This document shows, piece after piece, positions 25,870 to 39,510 of a stretch of 64,000 nucleotides of DNA. This DNA comes from Rhodoglobus sp. GTDB lineage: Bacteria > Actinomycetota > Actinomycetes > Actinomycetales > Microbacteriaceae. The first letter of the stretch is position 1, and each line of letters opens with the position of its first letter. The notes beneath the pieces were generated by a model that was not told the DNA's origin, searched no databases, and saw nothing but the letters and a program-made list of their open reading frames with translations. The position numbers and the translations under genes are program-made. The stretch is taken from NCBI GenBank assembly GCA_025463515.1, contig JAODAQ010000065.1, positions 1 to 64,000 on the forward strand. Direction: 5' to 3'.

Positions 25870-27173
25870 GTATCCGTATCACTGGCGTGCAACTGCCCGA
25901 CGGCACGCGCAAGGACCTGTTCGTCGACGACGGCGTCTTCGTCGACAGCGTCTCGACGGGCTCGACGAGCGTGAGCGCTGACGGCCTCATCGCCCTCCCC
26001 GGTCTCGTCGACCTGCACACCCACTTGCGCGAGCCCGGCTACGAGCAGAGCGAAACCGTGCTCACGGGCTCCCGCGCCGCCGCGATCGGCGGCTTCACGG
26101 CGGTCTTCGCGATGGCCAACACGATGCCGGTGCAGGACACCACGGGCGTCGTCGAGCAGGTTCAGTCCCTCGGGGAACGGCACGGCTACGTGACTGTCCG
26201 CCCGATCGGAGCCGTCACCGCGGGGCTCGCGGGGGAGCGGCTGAGCGAGATCGGCGCGATGGCCCAATCGCGCGCGCAGGTCCGCGTGTTCTCCGACGAC
26301 GGCCACTGCGTGAGCGATGCGCTGCTCATGCGCCGGGCGCTCGAGTACGTGAAGACGTTCGGGGGAGTCGTCGCCCAGCACGCGCAGGAGCCGCGACTCA
26401 CCCTCGGTGCCCAGATGAACGAGGGCGCCCTGTCGAGCGAGCTCGGCCTCGCGGGCTGGCCGGCCGTCGCCGAGGAGTCGATCATCGCGCGGGACGTGCT
26501 GCTCGCCGAGCACGTCGACGCGCGACTGCATGTCTGCCACGTGTCGACCGCCGGCTCGGTCGAGGTCATCCGCTGGGCGAAGGCCCGCGGCGTGAAGGTC
26601 ACCGCCGAGGTCACTCCGCACCACCTGCTTCTCACCGAGGAGCTCGCCCGCGGGTACGACTCGCGCTTCAAGGTCAACCCGCCGCTGCGCCGCGATGAGG
26701 ACGTTCTGGCGCTCCGCGCCGCCCTCGCCGACGGCACCATCGACATCGTTGCGACCGACCACGCGCCGCACCCCGTCGAGTCGAAGGACTGCGCGTGGGA
26801 CGAGGCGGCCAACGGCATGCTCGGGCTGGAGTCTGCTCTGAGCGTCGTGCATGCCGCGGTCGTGGCATCCGGGCAGCTCGACTGGTCCGACCTCGCGCGC
26901 GTGCTCTCCGCCAAGCCCGCCGAGATCGGCCTGCTCGCCGGCTACGACGCGCCCTTCGCCATCGGCAGCCCCGCGAACTTCACCCTCTACGACCCCAGCG
27001 CCACCAGGACGTTCGCCACGAGCGACCTGCGCGGCAAGGGGCTCAACTCCCCGTACCTCGGCCGCGAGCTCCCCGGGCGGGTGATCGCGACCGTGCACAA
27101 CGGGTACGCGACCGTGCTCGACGGCGAGCTCGTCGACGCCGCTGCCGTTGCCAAGGAGGCACACCATGGATAG
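25866..27173 (+). CDS. pyrC: dihydroorotase
   Basis: The zinc amidohydrolase cyclises carbamoyl-aspartate. The 435-residue product carries the metal ligands in [15 protein letters not shown], further His residues in VVAQHAQEP and CHVSTAGS, and the Asp in VATDHAPH. Length and sequence fit the class I bacterial enzyme. The start ATG 25866 overlaps pyrB. An N-terminal segment [10 protein letters not shown] is encoded by a short dispersed repeat (25950-25971), which lies just before the conserved core. It overlaps the next gene by 8 bases. Confidence 0.97.
   Translation: MSIRITGVQLPDGTRKDLFVDDGVFVDSVSTGSTSVSADGLIALPGLVDLHTHLREPGYEQSETVLTGSRAAAIGGFTAVFAMANTMPVQDTTGVVEQVQSLGERHGYVTVRPIGAVTAGLAGERLSEIGAMAQSRAQVRVFSDDGHCVSDALLMRRALEYVKTFGGVVAQHAQEPRLTLGAQMNEGALSSELGLAGWPAVAEESIIARDVLLAEHVDARLHVCHVSTAGSVEVIRWAKARGVKVTAEVTPHHLLLTEELARGYDSRFKVNPPLRRDEDVLALRAALADGTIDIVATDHAPHPVESKDCAWDEAANGMLGLESALSVVHAAVVASGQLDWSDLARVLSAKPAEIGLLAGYDAPFAIGSPANFTLYDPSATRTFATSDLRGKGLNSPYLGRELPGRVIATVHNGYATVLDGELVDAAAVAKEAHHG
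25950..25971 (+). repeat. short dispersed repeat inside pyrC
   Basis: GTCTCGACGGGCTCGACGAG then CG, a member of the TCTCGAC..GCTCGA family, read in frame as Val-Ser-Thr-Gly-Ser-Thr-Ser in the poorly conserved N-terminal strand region of dihydroorotase. Confidence 0.4.
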
Positions 27174-27657
27174 GCCCCAGCTCATGGCGATCGTGATCGC
27201 CATCCTCGTTCTCCTGCTGGTCCTGATGTACACCGGCTGGCGCGCCCGCAAGCGCCGTCAGCAGGGCGTCGCCGCGCCGCTCGCCGCACCCGCCGACCTG
27301 GGCGCGCCGCTCGGCACCTTCGACGGCAAGTACGTCGCGACCACCGCGGCCGACAAGCCGCTCGAGCGGATCGCCGTGCACGGCCTCGGCTTCCGCAGCG
27401 ACGCCTCGCTCACGCTTACCGACACGGGCGTGCTCGTGCAGCGACCGGGCTCCGACGACGTGTGGATCCCGCGCACCGACGTGCTCGACCGCCGGACTGC
27501 CACCTGGACCATCGACCGCGTTGTCGAGCACGACGGCCTCGAGCTCGTCCAGTGGAACCTGGGCGGCACTCCGGTCGACAGCTACTTCCGGTTCGCGGAG
27601 CCGACGGCCTTCGAGACGGCCTTCCAGCAGCTCCTCCCGAAGCGGGCAGCGGCATGA
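27166..27657 (+). CDS. membrane-anchored PH-like domain protein of the pyr operon
   Basis: The 163-residue protein has one N-terminal membrane helix (about residues 6-25, [19 protein letters not shown]), a basic stop-transfer stretch (RARKRRQQ) and a small beta-rich domain ([51 protein letters not shown]). A protein of this kind lies between pyrC and carA in many actinomycetes, for example Rv1382 of Mycobacterium tuberculosis. The function is unknown. ATG 27166 is fixed by AAGGAGG at 27152-27158. It overlaps pyrC by 8 bases and carA by ATGA. Confidence 0.85.
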   Translation: MDRPQLMAIVIAILVLLLVLMYTGWRARKRRQQGVAAPLAAPADLGAPLGTFDGKYVATTAADKPLERIAVHGLGFRSDASLTLTDTGVLVQRPGSDDVWIPRTDVLDRRTATWTIDRVVEHDGLELVQWNLGGTPVDSYFRFAEPTAFETAFQQLLPKRAAA

Positions 27658-28815
27658 CCGCGGCCCATCTCGTCCTCGAGGACGGCACGCGCTACACCGG
27701 CCGCGCCTACGGCGCCGAGGGCCGCACACTCGGCGAAGTGGTCTTCGCCACCGGCATGACCGGCTACCAGGAGACCCTCACCGACCCGAGCTACGCGGGC
27801 CAGATCGTCGTCATGACGGCCCCGCACATCGGCAACACCGGCGTCAACGACGAGGACCCGGAATCCTCCCGCATCTGGGTCTCCGGCTACGTCGTGCGCG
27901 ACCCCAGCCGAGTGGTCTCGAACCACCGGGCAACGGGCTCGCTCGACGACCAGCTCGTGCACGACGGAGTGGTGGGCATCAGCGGCATCGACACCCGCGC
28001 GGTGACGCGCCGTCTCCGTGACGCCGGCTCCATGCGCGGCGGCGTCTTCTCCGGGCCGGATGCCGCACTCAGCCTCGACGAGCAGCTCGCGATCGTCCGT
28101 GCCGCCGCAGGGATGGCCGGCCAGAACCTCTCGAGCGAGGTGTCCACGGCCGACGGGTACATCGTCCCGGCGACGGCGGAGAGTATCGGCCGGGTCGCCG
28201 TCCTCGACCTCGGGGTGAAGACGTCGACGCTCAACTACCTCGCCGCGCGCGGGTTCGACGTGCACGTGCTCCCGCAATCCGTCACCCTCGACGAGGTGCT
28301 CGCGATCGAGCCCGTGGCCGCGTTCTTCTCCAACGGGCCGGGCGACCCCGCCGCCTCGGATGCCCACGTCGAACTGCTGCAGGGCATCCTGCGCGCCGAC
28401 CTGCCGTTCTTCGGCATCTGCTTCGGCAACCAGCTGCTCGGGCGCGCGCTCGGCTTCTGCACGTACAAGCTGCCTTTCGGCCACCGCGGCATCAACCAGC
28501 CCGTCGTGGATGTCGCGACCGGCCGCACTGAGATCACGAGCCACAACCACGGTTTCGCGGTGGACGCGCCGATCGGCGTGGTCACCGAGAGCCCGGCGGG
28601 CTTCGGCCGCGTCGAGGTGAGCCACGTGAACCTCAACGACAACGTGGTCGAGGGCCTCAACGCCCTCGACATCCCCGCCTTCTCGGTGCAGTACCACCCG
28701 GAGGCGGCGGCCGGGCCGCACGATGCCAACTACCTGTTCGATCGTTTCCGTGACCTGGTGATCAGTCGGAACGAGCGGATTGAGCCTGTCGAAATCTCAC
28801 CTACGGAAGACACGC

Positions 28816-28823
<8 letters not shown>
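27654..28823 (+). CDS. carA: carbamoyl-phosphate synthase small (glutaminase) chain
   Basis: CarA releases ammonia from glutamine and channels it to CarB. The 389-residue chain has the N-terminal CPSase domain ([20 protein letters not shown]) and a class I glutaminase domain with the nucleophile C256 in [12 protein letters not shown] and the [10 protein letters not shown] His-Glu pair near the end. The last 15 or so residues (after RDLVISRNE) are an unusual tail, [15 protein letters not shown], encoded across a short dispersed repeat. It starts at ATG 27654 (ATGA overlap) and overlaps carB by 8 bases. Confidence 0.97.
28776..28797 (-). repeat. short dispersed repeat at the 3' end of carA
   Basis: On the minus strand this reads AGATTTCGACAGGCTCAATC then CG, related to the TCTCGAC..GCTCGA family. 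It encodes the Arg-Ile-Glu-Pro-Val-Glu-Ile-Ser part of the CarA tail. Confidence 0.45.
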
Positions 28824-32107
<3,284 letters not shown>

Positions 32108-32115
<8 letters not shown>

Positions 32116-32956
32116 TTTCGGAGAGCGGCTCGCCGACACCTTCCTGACCCGCGGGCACCTCTGCCTCGGGATCGACCCGCACTCGTTCCTGCTCGAGGAG
32201 TGGGGGCTGCCGGACACCGCCGAGGGTGCCCGGGAGTTCTCGCTGCGCGCGGTCGAGGCGGCGGCCGGCACCGTGGGCATCGTCAAGCCGCAGGTCGCGT
32301 TCTTCGAGCGGCACGGGTCGGCCGGCTATGCCGCGCTCGAGCGCGTGCTCGCCGAGGCGCGTGCGGCGGGGCTGCTCGTGATCGCGGACGCGAAGCGCGG
32401 CGACCTCGGCTCGAGTGTCGCCGCGTACGGCGAGGCGTGGCTCACGCCGGGCTCGCCGCTCGAGGCCGACGCCATGACGGTGTCCGCGTACCAGGGCGTC
32501 GGCTCCCTGCGGAGCGTCATCGCGCGCGCGAGCGCGAACGACAAGGGCGTGTTCATCCTCGCCGCGACGTCCAACCCCGAGGCATCGGAGACGCAGACCG
32601 CACTCCGCGATCGCGGGGAGCTGGCCGGTTGGACGGTGGCGGCAAGTATCGTCTCAGAGGTGGATCTGCTCAACCCCGACACCGACCGCCTCGGCTCGGT
32701 GGGCGTCGTGATCGGGGCGACGGTGGACGCCGTGGACTACGGCATCACTGCCGACCGGCTGCTCTCGACGCCCATCCTCGCCCCCGGTTTCGGCGAGCAG
32801 GGCGCGACGCTCACGGACGCGCCCGAGCTGTACGGCGAGGTGGCGCCCAACATCATCGCGAGTGTGAGCCGCGGCGCGCTCCGTGCCGGAGCCGGGGGCC
32901 TGCGGGATGCACTCCGCGCCCAGCGCGACGAGCTGGCAGAGGCCCTCGCCCGATGA
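32108..32956 (+). CDS. pyrF: orotidine 5'-phosphate decarboxylase (long form)
   Basis: PyrF produces UMP. This is the long 282-residue form found in actinomycetes, distinct from the 230-residue enterobacterial enzyme. [17 protein letters not shown] opens the protein and the catalytic Lys/Asp cluster is in [17 protein letters not shown]. The GTG 32108 start overlaps carB. pyrD and pyrE are not in the window. The stop overlaps the gmk fusion gene as ATGA, tying nucleotide kinase synthesis to the pyr operon. Confidence 0.96.
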
Positions 32957-33864
32957 CCCCGCGCCCCGCTCCTCCCGCCGACGTCGACCGCGCCGCCGCC
33001 GGCAGGGCCGCGATCGCCGCGCGACGCGCCCGAGCGGCGGTCAAGCAGGAGATCTCCTCGCGCCGGCGCACGGCGCTCGACGCGGCGCAGGCCGGGTGGA
33101 ACGACCCGGAGAGCGCCGAGGCGAGTCTGCGCGTGACGGAGCTCCTGGGCAGCGTGCCGTCCCTCGGCCCGACGCGCACGGCGCGCATCATGGGCGAGCT
33201 GGAGATCTCCGACAAGAAGCGCGTCGGCGGCCTGGGCATCCGGCAGCGCAGCAAGCTCCGCGACTGGCTCGTGCAGCGCCAGGGCGCCGAGCCGAGCCGG
33301 CTCGTCGTCCTCGCCGGCCCCACCGCGGTCGGCAAGGGCACCGTGTCGGCGTATATCCGCGACAACTACCCTGACGTGATGCTGAGCGTGTCGGCGACCA
33401 CCCGCAAGCCCCGGCCCGGCGAGGTCGACGGCGTGCACTACTACTTCGTGAGCGACGAGGAGTTCGACCGCAAGATCGCCGCACGTGAGCTGCTCGAGTG
33501 GGCGGTGGTGCACAACTCGTACCGCTACGGCACTCCGCGGCCGCCGATCGACGCCGCTCTGGCGGCCGGCCGGCGCGTCATGCTCGAGATCGACCTGCAG
33601 GGCGCGCGGCAGGTCCGTGAGGTCATGCCGGAGGCTCTTCTCGTCTTCCTGCTGCCCCCGTCGTGGGAAGAACTGGTGCGCCGGCTGATCGGCCGGGGCA
33701 CCGAGCAGCCCGAGGAGCAGCAGCGGCGACTCGACTCCGCGAAGGTGGAATTGGCCGCCCAGGACGAGTTCGACGCGAAGGTCGTGAACCGAGAAGTCGG
33801 CCAAGCGGCCCGTGAGGTCGTAGAATTGATGGATGCGCCCGCTGGCGCCCACACTTCCCGCTGA
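32953..33864 (+). CDS. gmk: fusion of actinobacterial integration host factor (mIHF) and guanylate kinase
   Basis: The 303-residue chain joins two proteins. Residues about 9-112 match mIHF, the DNA-bending nucleoid protein of mycobacteria and streptomycetes ([49 protein letters not shown]). Residues about 117-303 are guanylate kinase, which converts GMP to GDP: P-loop [10 protein letters not shown] (121-130), [40 protein letters not shown] and [16 protein letters not shown]. In mycobacteria mihF and gmk are adjacent separate genes; here no stop or start separates them. It starts at ATG 32953, overlapping pyrF. rpoZ follows after 38 bases. Confidence 0.95.
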   Translation: MTPRPAPPADVDRAAAGRAAIAARRARAAVKQEISSRRRTALDAAQAGWNDPESAEASLRVTELLGSVPSLGPTRTARIMGELEISDKKRVGGLGIRQRSKLRDWLVQRQGAEPSRLVVLAGPTAVGKGTVSAYIRDNYPDVMLSVSATTRKPRPGEVDGVHYYFVSDEEFDRKIAARELLEWAVVHNSYRYGTPRPPIDAALAAGRRVMLEIDLQGARQVREVMPEALLVFLLPPSWEELVRRLIGRGTEQPEEQQRRLDSAKVELAAQDEFDAKVVNREVGQAAREVVELMDAPAGAHTSR

Positions 33865-33902
33865 CATTCGCAGCGCGGGATCCCTACGCAAGGAGCCATC
33901 TC

Positions 33903-34163
33903 ATGGTTGACCGCCACTCCGGAATCATCGACCCGCCCATCGACGAGCTGCTCTCGAAGGTCGACTCGAAGTACCAGCTCGTGATCTTCGCCTCCAAGCG
34001 CGCGCGCCAGATCAACGACTACTACGCCGACCTGCACGAGGGCTCGCTCTTCGACAACGTCGGACCGCTCGTCGACTCGACGATCGACGACAAGCCCCTG
34101 TCGGTCGCCCTCCACGAGATCAACGAGGACAAGCTCGAGCTCAAGCGGCTCTCCGAGGAGTAG
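33903..34163 (+). CDS. rpoZ: RNA polymerase omega subunit
   Basis: The 86-residue omega chain stabilises the beta-prime subunit during RNA polymerase assembly. It shows the family core [31 protein letters not shown] and [18 protein letters not shown] 33903 is preceded by AAGGAG (33890-33895). The gmk-rpoZ-coaBC-metK order is standard in actinobacteria and links nucleotide supply with transcription machinery. Confidence 0.97.
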   Translation: MVDRHSGIIDPPIDELLSKVDSKYQLVIFASKRARQINDYYADLHEGSLFDNVGPLVDSTIDDKPLSVALHEINEDKLELKRLSEE

Positions 34164-34167
34164 GACT

Positions 34168-34191
34168 CGCTGGTCGAGCGAAGTCGAGGCC
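34168..34191 (-). repeat. short dispersed repeat between rpoZ and coaBC
   Basis: The minus strand reads GGCCTCGACTTCGCTCGACC then AGCG, a further member of the TCTCGAC..GCTCGA family. It occupies most of the 32-base gap before coaBC and ends 4 bases from its start codon. Confidence 0.5.
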
Positions 34192-34195
34192 CGAG

Positions 34196-35374
34196 ATGAA
34201 CATCGTCGTCGGAATCACCGGCGGCATCGCGGCGTACAAGGCGGTCAACGTCGTGCGCGCACTCGTCCTCGCCGGCCATGATGTGCACGTCGTCGCCACC
34301 GAGAACGCGCTGCGTTTCGTCGGGCGGCCGACGCTCGAGGCGCTCAGCCGCAATCTCGTCCATTCCGACCTCTACGAGGGCGTGGCCGAGGTGCGGCACG
34401 TCGCGATCGGCCAGGCGGCCGACCTGATCGTGGTCGCGCCCGCCACCGCGAACACGATCGCGAAGCTCGCGGGCGGCTTCGCCGACGACCTGCTCGGCAA
34501 CACGATCCTCGCGAGCACGGCGCCGCTCGTCATCGCGCCCGCGATGCACACCGAGATGTGGCAGAACCCCGCGACCGCGCACAACATCGAGGTACTGCGC
34601 GCGCGCGGCGTGACGGTGGTGGGCCCCGCAACCGGGCAGCTGACCGGCAAGGACGCGGGACCGGGCCGGATGTCCGAGCCCGACGACATCGTCGCTGCCG
34701 CCCTCGCCGTGGTGGCCCCGCGGGATCTCGCGGGCAGGCGCATCCTCGTGACCGCGGGTGGCACGCGCGAGCCGCTGGACCCGGTGCGCTTCATCGGCAA
34801 CCGCTCCAGCGGGCGGCAGGGCATCGCCCTCGCTCTCGCGGCGGCGGCCCGCGGTGCGGAGGTCACCCTGATCGCCGCGAACCTCGAGGTCGCAGCACCC
34901 GCCTCGGTGACGGTCGTCCGGGTGGGCTCGACCCTCGAGTTGGAGAAGGCGGCGACGGAGGCCGCGGCGTCCGTCGATGTCATCATCATGGCGGCGGCCG
35001 TTGCCGACTACCGACCCGAGAACGTGGCGCAGAGCAAGATCAAGAAGGAGCGGCAGGGCGACGTGCTCGACCTGCGGCTCATCAAGAACCCGGACATCCT
35101 CAAGGGACTGGCCGAGGCGCGCCGCCCGGGCCAGGTGATCATCGGCTTCGCCGCTGAGACCGAGCAGGACGATGGCGCGCTTCTTGCCCTCGGCCGCGCG
35201 AAGATCGCCCGCAAGGGCTGCGACTACCTCGTCGTCAACCGAGTGGGCTGGACAGTGGGTTTCGCCACGGAGCGCAACACTGTCGTCGTGATCGACAAGG
35301 CCGGGGATACAGTGGTTGAGGCGGCCGGGACCAAATTGTCCGTCGCCGACAGTATTCTCGACCTGCTCGCGTAA
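34196..35374 (+). CDS. coaBC: bifunctional phosphopantothenoylcysteine decarboxylase / synthetase
   Basis: CoaBC condenses 4'-phosphopantothenate with cysteine and decarboxylates it in coenzyme A synthesis. The 392-residue chain has the flavin-dependent CoaC half ([31 protein letters not shown]) and the CTP-dependent CoaB half from about residue 180 ([40 protein letters not shown]). The substrate-contact motif reads PxMHxxMW rather than the PxMNxxMW of Escherichia coli. ATG 34196 has no ideal ribosome binding site because a short repeat fills the leader. Confidence 0.96.
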   Translation: MNIVVGITGGIAAYKAVNVVRALVLAGHDVHVVATENALRFVGRPTLEALSRNLVHSDLYEGVAEVRHVAIGQAADLIVVAPATANTIAKLAGGFADDLLGNTILASTAPLVIAPAMHTEMWQNPATAHNIEVLRARGVTVVGPATGQLTGKDAGPGRMSEPDDIVAAALAVVAPRDLAGRRILVTAGGTREPLDPVRFIGNRSSGRQGIALALAAAARGAEVTLIAANLEVAAPASVTVVRVGSTLELEKAATEAAASVDVIIMAAAVADYRPENVAQSKIKKERQGDVLDLRLIKNPDILKGLAEARRPGQVIIGFAAETEQDDGALLALGRAKIARKGCDYLVVNRVGWTVGFATERNTVVVIDKAGDTVVEAAGTKLSVADSILDLLA

Positions 35375-35394
35375 CAATCAACTGGAGCCATCGA

Positions 35395-36588
35395 ATGAGC
35401 ACAGCCCTGCGCCTCTTCACCTCCGAGTCCGTGACCGAGGGTCACCCCGACAAGATCTGCGACCAGATCAGCGACAGCATCCTCGATGCGCTGCTGACTG
35501 TGGATCCGCGCAGTCGGGTCGCGGTGGAGACGCTCGTGACGACCGGCCTCGTGCACGTCGCGGGCGAGGTCACGACGTCGGGCTACGTGGACATCCCCAC
35601 CATCGTGCGCGAGCTCATCACCGGGATCGGGTACAACTCGTCCCTCGTCGGGTTCGACGGCGCGTCGTGCGGCGTCGAGGTCTCGATCGGGTCGCAGTCT
35701 CCCGACATCGCCCAGGGCGTCGACAAGGCGCTCGAGGCGCGCGAGGGTGCCACCGAGGACCTCGACGCGCAGGGCGCCGGCGACCAGGGCATCATGTTCG
35801 GCTTTGCGACGGTGGAGACGCCGCAGCTCATGCCGCTTCCCATCTGGCTCGCCCACCGCCTCGCCGAGAAGCTCTCCGAGGTCCGCAAGACCGGCCAGCT
35901 CGAGTACCTGCGGCCCGACGGGAAGACGCAGGTCACGATCGGCTACGAGGGCTACGTCCCGCGCACTGTCGACACCGTGGTGCTCTCCACCCAGCACTCG
36001 CCCGCTGTGGACAACGCGACCCTCTTCGCGGAGGTCGAGGAGCTCGTGATCCGCCCCGTGCTCGAGACCGCCGGCCTCGACAGTGCGGCTGCGAAGATCC
36101 TGATCAACCCCACGGGCCGGTTCGAGATCGGCGGCCCGCAGGGCGATGCAGGCTTGACCGGGCGAAAGATCATCGTCGACACCTACGGCGGTGCCTCCCG
36201 GCACGGCGGTGGCGCGTTCAGCGGCAAAGACCCGTCGAAGGTCGACCGCTCGGCCGCCTACGCGATGCGGTGGGTGGCGAAGAACGCGGTTGCCGCGGGC
36301 TTCGCCGACCGTCTCGAGGTGCAGGTTGCCTACGCGATCGGCAAGGCGGCACCCGTCGGCCTCTACGTGGAGACCTTCGGCACGGCGCACGTCGACGAGT
36401 CATTGATCATCGGGGCGATCCGCGATGTGTTCGACCTCCGCCCGGCAGCGATCATCCGCGATCTCGACCTCCTGCGCCCGATCTACTCCGCAACGTCGAC
36501 GTACGGCCACTTCGGCCGCGAGCTCCCCGACTTCACCTGGGAGCGCACCGACCGCGTCGGTGAGCTCCGCGCCGCCGTCGGCCTGTAG
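35395..36588 (+). CDS. metK: S-adenosylmethionine synthetase
   Basis: MetK makes the methyl donor SAM from methionine and ATP. The 397-residue product contains the diagnostic [29 protein letters not shown] and [19 protein letters not shown] motifs of its three-domain fold. ATG 35395 is preceded by TGGAG (35381-35385). It is followed by priA after 2 bases, so the two are almost certainly co-transcribed. Confidence 0.98.
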   Translation: MSTALRLFTSESVTEGHPDKICDQISDSILDALLTVDPRSRVAVETLVTTGLVHVAGEVTTSGYVDIPTIVRELITGIGYNSSLVGFDGASCGVEVSIGSQSPDIAQGVDKALEAREGATEDLDAQGAGDQGIMFGFATVETPQLMPLPIWLAHRLAEKLSEVRKTGQLEYLRPDGKTQVTIGYEGYVPRTVDTVVLSTQHSPAVDNATLFAEVEELVIRPVLETAGLDSAAAKILINPTGRFEIGGPQGDAGLTGRKIIVDTYGGASRHGGGAFSGKDPSKVDRSAAYAMRWVAKNAVAAGFADRLEVQVAYAIGKAAPVGLYVETFGTAHVDESLIIGAIRDVFDLRPAAIIRDLDLLRPIYSATSTYGHFGRELPDFTWERTDRVGELRAAVGL

Positions 36589-36590
36589 CC

Positions 36591-38555
36591 GTGCCAGCGG
36601 CGTCGATTGCCCGCGTCCTCGTCGACTCGCCGCTGCCGCAGCTTGACCGTCTCTTCGACTATGTGATCCCGCCCGAGCTCGCCGAGCTCGCCGTGCCCGG
36701 AGTGCGGGTGAAGGTCCCGCTGCGCTCTGCGGGCCGGGTGGCCGACGGCTTCCTCATCGAAGTGGTCGAGTCGGGCGAGTACGCGGGCGTGCTCAGCGAG
36801 CTCGACTCGGTGGTCTCGCCCATCCGGATCCTCGCCCCGGAGGTATGGGCGCTCGCCCGGAAGGCTGCGGACCGCGCCGCCGGTTCGGCGAGCGACATCG
36901 TGCGCCTGGCGGTTCCGACCCGGCAGGTCCGGGTTGAGAAGGCCTATCTCGCTGACGACCGCAACGAGCCCTTCCCGGCCGTCGCGGCGGCGGCCGTCGA
37001 GGGCTACGCGCCGCGCGTCATCGAGTCCGCGCTCGCGATCAACGAGCGACTCGCTGTGGACGCGGTGCCCGGAGTCCGCGAGGTTGGCGACGGCGTCTGG
37101 GTGGGGGTGTGGGCCGTCACGATGGCGGCGGCCGCGGCATCCGTGCTGGCAGACGGCCGCAGTGCGATCCTCGCCGTTCCGGACTACCGGGACCAGGAGC
37201 AGCTCGAGGCCGCCCTGCGGGCCGTGCTGCCCGAGGAGGCCGTGGTCCGGCTGGACGCGAAGCAGTCGAACCCCGACCGGTACCGCGGGCTGCTGCGCTG
37301 CCTCGGCGGCGGCCCGCTGGCCATCGTCGGCAATCGCTCGGTCGTCTACGCACCGGCGGAGAACCTCGGCCTGATCGCGATCTGGGACGACGGCGACCCG
37401 CTGCACAGCGAGCCGCTCAGCCCCTACGTGCACACCCGCGATGCCGCGCTGCTCAGGCAGGAGCTGCAGGGCTGCGCGCTCGCCTTCTTCGGCAACTCGC
37501 GCAGCACCGAGGTGGAGAGGCTCGTGGAGCTGGGCTGGCTGAGGTCCGTCTCGCCGGTACCGCTCGTGCTCCCCAAGGTCGTCCCCACGGCGCAGCAGGC
37601 CACGACCGACCGGCTCGCCGCGCAAGCGCGCATCCCTTCCGCCGCGTGGAAGATCGCGCGCACCGCCCTCGAGAGCGGCCCGGTCCTCGTGCAGGTCGCG
37701 CGCCCGGGGTATGCGCCGCGGCTCGCCTGCGCGGACTGCGGGCAGACTGCGCGCTGCCAGCGCTGCGAGGGCCCCCTGCTGCAGAAGTCTGCGCGGTCCG
37801 TGCCGGCCTGCGCGTGGTGCGGCGCCCTCGCCGTGGACTGGAAGTGCACGAACTGCGAGGGCGAGAAGCTGCGCCTGGTGGGCAACGGGGCGACCCGCAC
37901 CGCCGAAGACCTCGGCCGCGCGTTCCCCGGCGTCCGCGTGATCATCGCCGACGGCGAGCGGCAGGTGCTCGCGGTCGGCCCGGAGCCCGCGCTCGTGATC
38001 GCGACACGGGGCGCCGAGCCGGTCGCAGCGGGCGGGTACCGCGCGGTGCTCCTGCTGGACGGTGAACGGATGCTCGCGCGCGAGAGCCTGCGGGTGGGGG
38101 AGGACTGCCTGCGCTGGTGGTCGAACGCCGTGGCCCTCGGGGCGGGCGGCGCCACCACAGTTCTCGTCGGAGTCGGGGGCGCCCTCGCGACCGCCCTCGT
38201 CACCTGGCGCCACTCCGACTACGCCCGCTCCGAGCTCGCCGACCGCCGTCGACTCCGATTCCCGCCGGCGGTGCGGGTCGCGACGATCACGGGCACTGTC
38301 GAGTCGGTCGCCAAGGCCGCAACGGCCGCCGGCGTAGACCCGGAGGACGTCCTGGGCCCGGTGGATCTTGCGCCGCCCACGGTGCGCACCATCCTGCGGT
38401 TCGACTACAACCGCGGGGCCGAGGTCGCCGCATCGCTGCGCGCGGAGTTGATCCGCGCGGCAACTGCGCGGCGCCGGGGCCCGGCGTCGCGCGGCCCCGG
38501 CGCCCCGACGATGCGCGTGCGCCTCGACGACGTCGAGCCCTTCTTGGAGAGCTAG
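36591..38555 (+). CDS. priA: PriA-like primosomal protein lacking helicase ATPase motifs
   Basis: The 654-residue protein aligns with PriA along its length: the N-terminal DNA-binding domain (ARVLVDSPLPQLDRLFDYVIP), the helicase-lobe region, and the cysteine-rich zinc module at residues 380-422 (CADCGQTARCQRCEGPL, CAWCG, CTNCEG). The ATPase is degenerate: where Walker A should be the sequence is WVGVWAVTMAAAAAS with no GKT/S, and the DEAH box position reads IWDDGDPLH. Loss of these motifs is known in actinobacterial PriA, so it probably loads replication proteins without unwinding DNA. It starts at GTG 36591. Confidence 0.92.
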   Translation: MPAASIARVLVDSPLPQLDRLFDYVIPPELAELAVPGVRVKVPLRSAGRVADGFLIEVVESGEYAGVLSELDSVVSPIRILAPEVWALARKAADRAAGSASDIVRLAVPTRQVRVEKAYLADDRNEPFPAVAAAAVEGYAPRVIESALAINERLAVDAVPGVREVGDGVWVGVWAVTMAAAAASVLADGRSAILAVPDYRDQEQLEAALRAVLPEEAVVRLDAKQSNPDRYRGLLRCLGGGPLAIVGNRSVVYAPAENLGLIAIWDDGDPLHSEPLSPYVHTRDAALLRQELQGCALAFFGNSRSTEVERLVELGWLRSVSPVPLVLPKVVPTAQQATTDRLAAQARIPSAAWKIARTALESGPVLVQVARPGYAPRLACADCGQTARCQRCEGPLLQKSARSVPACAWCGALAVDWKCTNCEGEKLRLVGNGATRTAEDLGRAFPGVRVIIADGERQVLAVGPEPALVIATRGAEPVAAGGYRAVLLLDGERMLARESLRVGEDCLRWWSNAVALGAGGATTVLVGVGGALATALVTWRHSDYARSELADRRRLRFPPAVRVATITGTVESVAKAATAAGVDPEDVLGPVDLAPPTVRTILRFDYNRGAEVAASLRAELIRAATARRRGPASRGPGAPTMRVRLDDVEPFLES

Positions 38556-38583
38556 ACCGCTGCGGCACGAGAGAATGGTCGGG

Positions 38584-39510
38584 ATGTCATCTCTCCGCCT
38601 CGTCTTCGCCGGCAGTCCTGCCGCAGCCGTACCCAGCCTCACCACGCTCGCCGACTCCCGCCACGAGATCGTCGGCGTCGTCACCCGCGAGGACTCGCCG
38701 CAGGGGCGGCGCGGCGTGCTCACGCCCACACCCGTTGCCAGCGAGGCCGTGAGCCGGGGCATCCCGGTCATCAGGGCCAATCGGCTCGCGGGAGAGGCGA
38801 CCGAGCGCGTGCAGGAGCTCGCACCCGACCTCGGCGTGATCGTGGCGTACGGCGGCCTCGTGCGCGAGCCGCTGCTCTCGACCCCGAGGCTCGGCTGGAT
38901 CAACCTGCACTTCTCACTGCTCCCGCGCTGGCGGGGTGCCGCTCCGGTGCAGCGCGCGATCATCGCGGGCGACGACGTGACCGGCGCTACCGTGTTCCAG
39001 CTCGTGCCTGAGCTCGACGCCGGCGATGTGTTCGGCCGGATGACCGAGCCGGTCGGCGCCCACCAGACCGCCGGGCGGCTCCTCGAATCGCTCGCCGTGA
39101 GCGGTGCCGAGCTGCTCCTGCGCGTAGTCGACGCGCTCGCAGACGGCACCGCGCGGCCCGAGGCCCAGGTCGGGGACGTGACTCTCGCGCCCAAGCTCAC
39201 CCTGCAGGACGGCCTCATCGACTGGGCGCAGCCCTCGCAGGCGGTGCACGACCTCATCCGGGGCGTCACCCCCGAGCCCGGCGCCTTCACCACCGTCGAC
39301 GGCGCGCGGTTGAAAGTCCTCGAGGCGTCGATCGCGCGCGACGTCCCGGCTCTTGCCCCCGGTGCCTTCGCGCTCGTCGGCAAGAGCGTGCTGGTCGGAA
39401 CGGGGACCGACCCGATCGAGCTGCTGGCCGTGCATCCCGCCGGTCGGAAGGCCATGGATGCCGCGTCCTGGTGGCGCGGCAGGGCGCAGACCGAGGCGGT
39501 GCAGGCATGA
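38584..39510 (+). CDS. fmt: methionyl-tRNA formyltransferase
   Basis: Fmt formylates initiator Met-tRNA using 10-formyl-THF. The 308-residue product has the catalytic region GWINLHFSLLPRWRGAAPVQRAII and the Asp in GATVFQLVPELDAGD. ATG 38584 gives the family start MSSLRLVFAGSPAAAVPSL; an in-frame ATG at 38575 is possible. The stop overlaps rsmB as ATGA. The priA-fmt-rsmB-rpe order is widely conserved. Confidence 0.96.
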   Translation: MSSLRLVFAGSPAAAVPSLTTLADSRHEIVGVVTREDSPQGRRGVLTPTPVASEAVSRGIPVIRANRLAGEATERVQELAPDLGVIVAYGGLVREPLLSTPRLGWINLHFSLLPRWRGAAPVQRAIIAGDDVTGATVFQLVPELDAGDVFGRMTEPVGAHQTAGRLLESLAVSGAELLLRVVDALADGTARPEAQVGDVTLAPKLTLQDGLIDWAQPSQAVHDLIRGVTPEPGAFTTVDGARLKVLEASIARDVPALAPGAFALVGKSVLVGTGTDPIELLAVHPAGRKAMDAASWWRGRAQTEAVQA

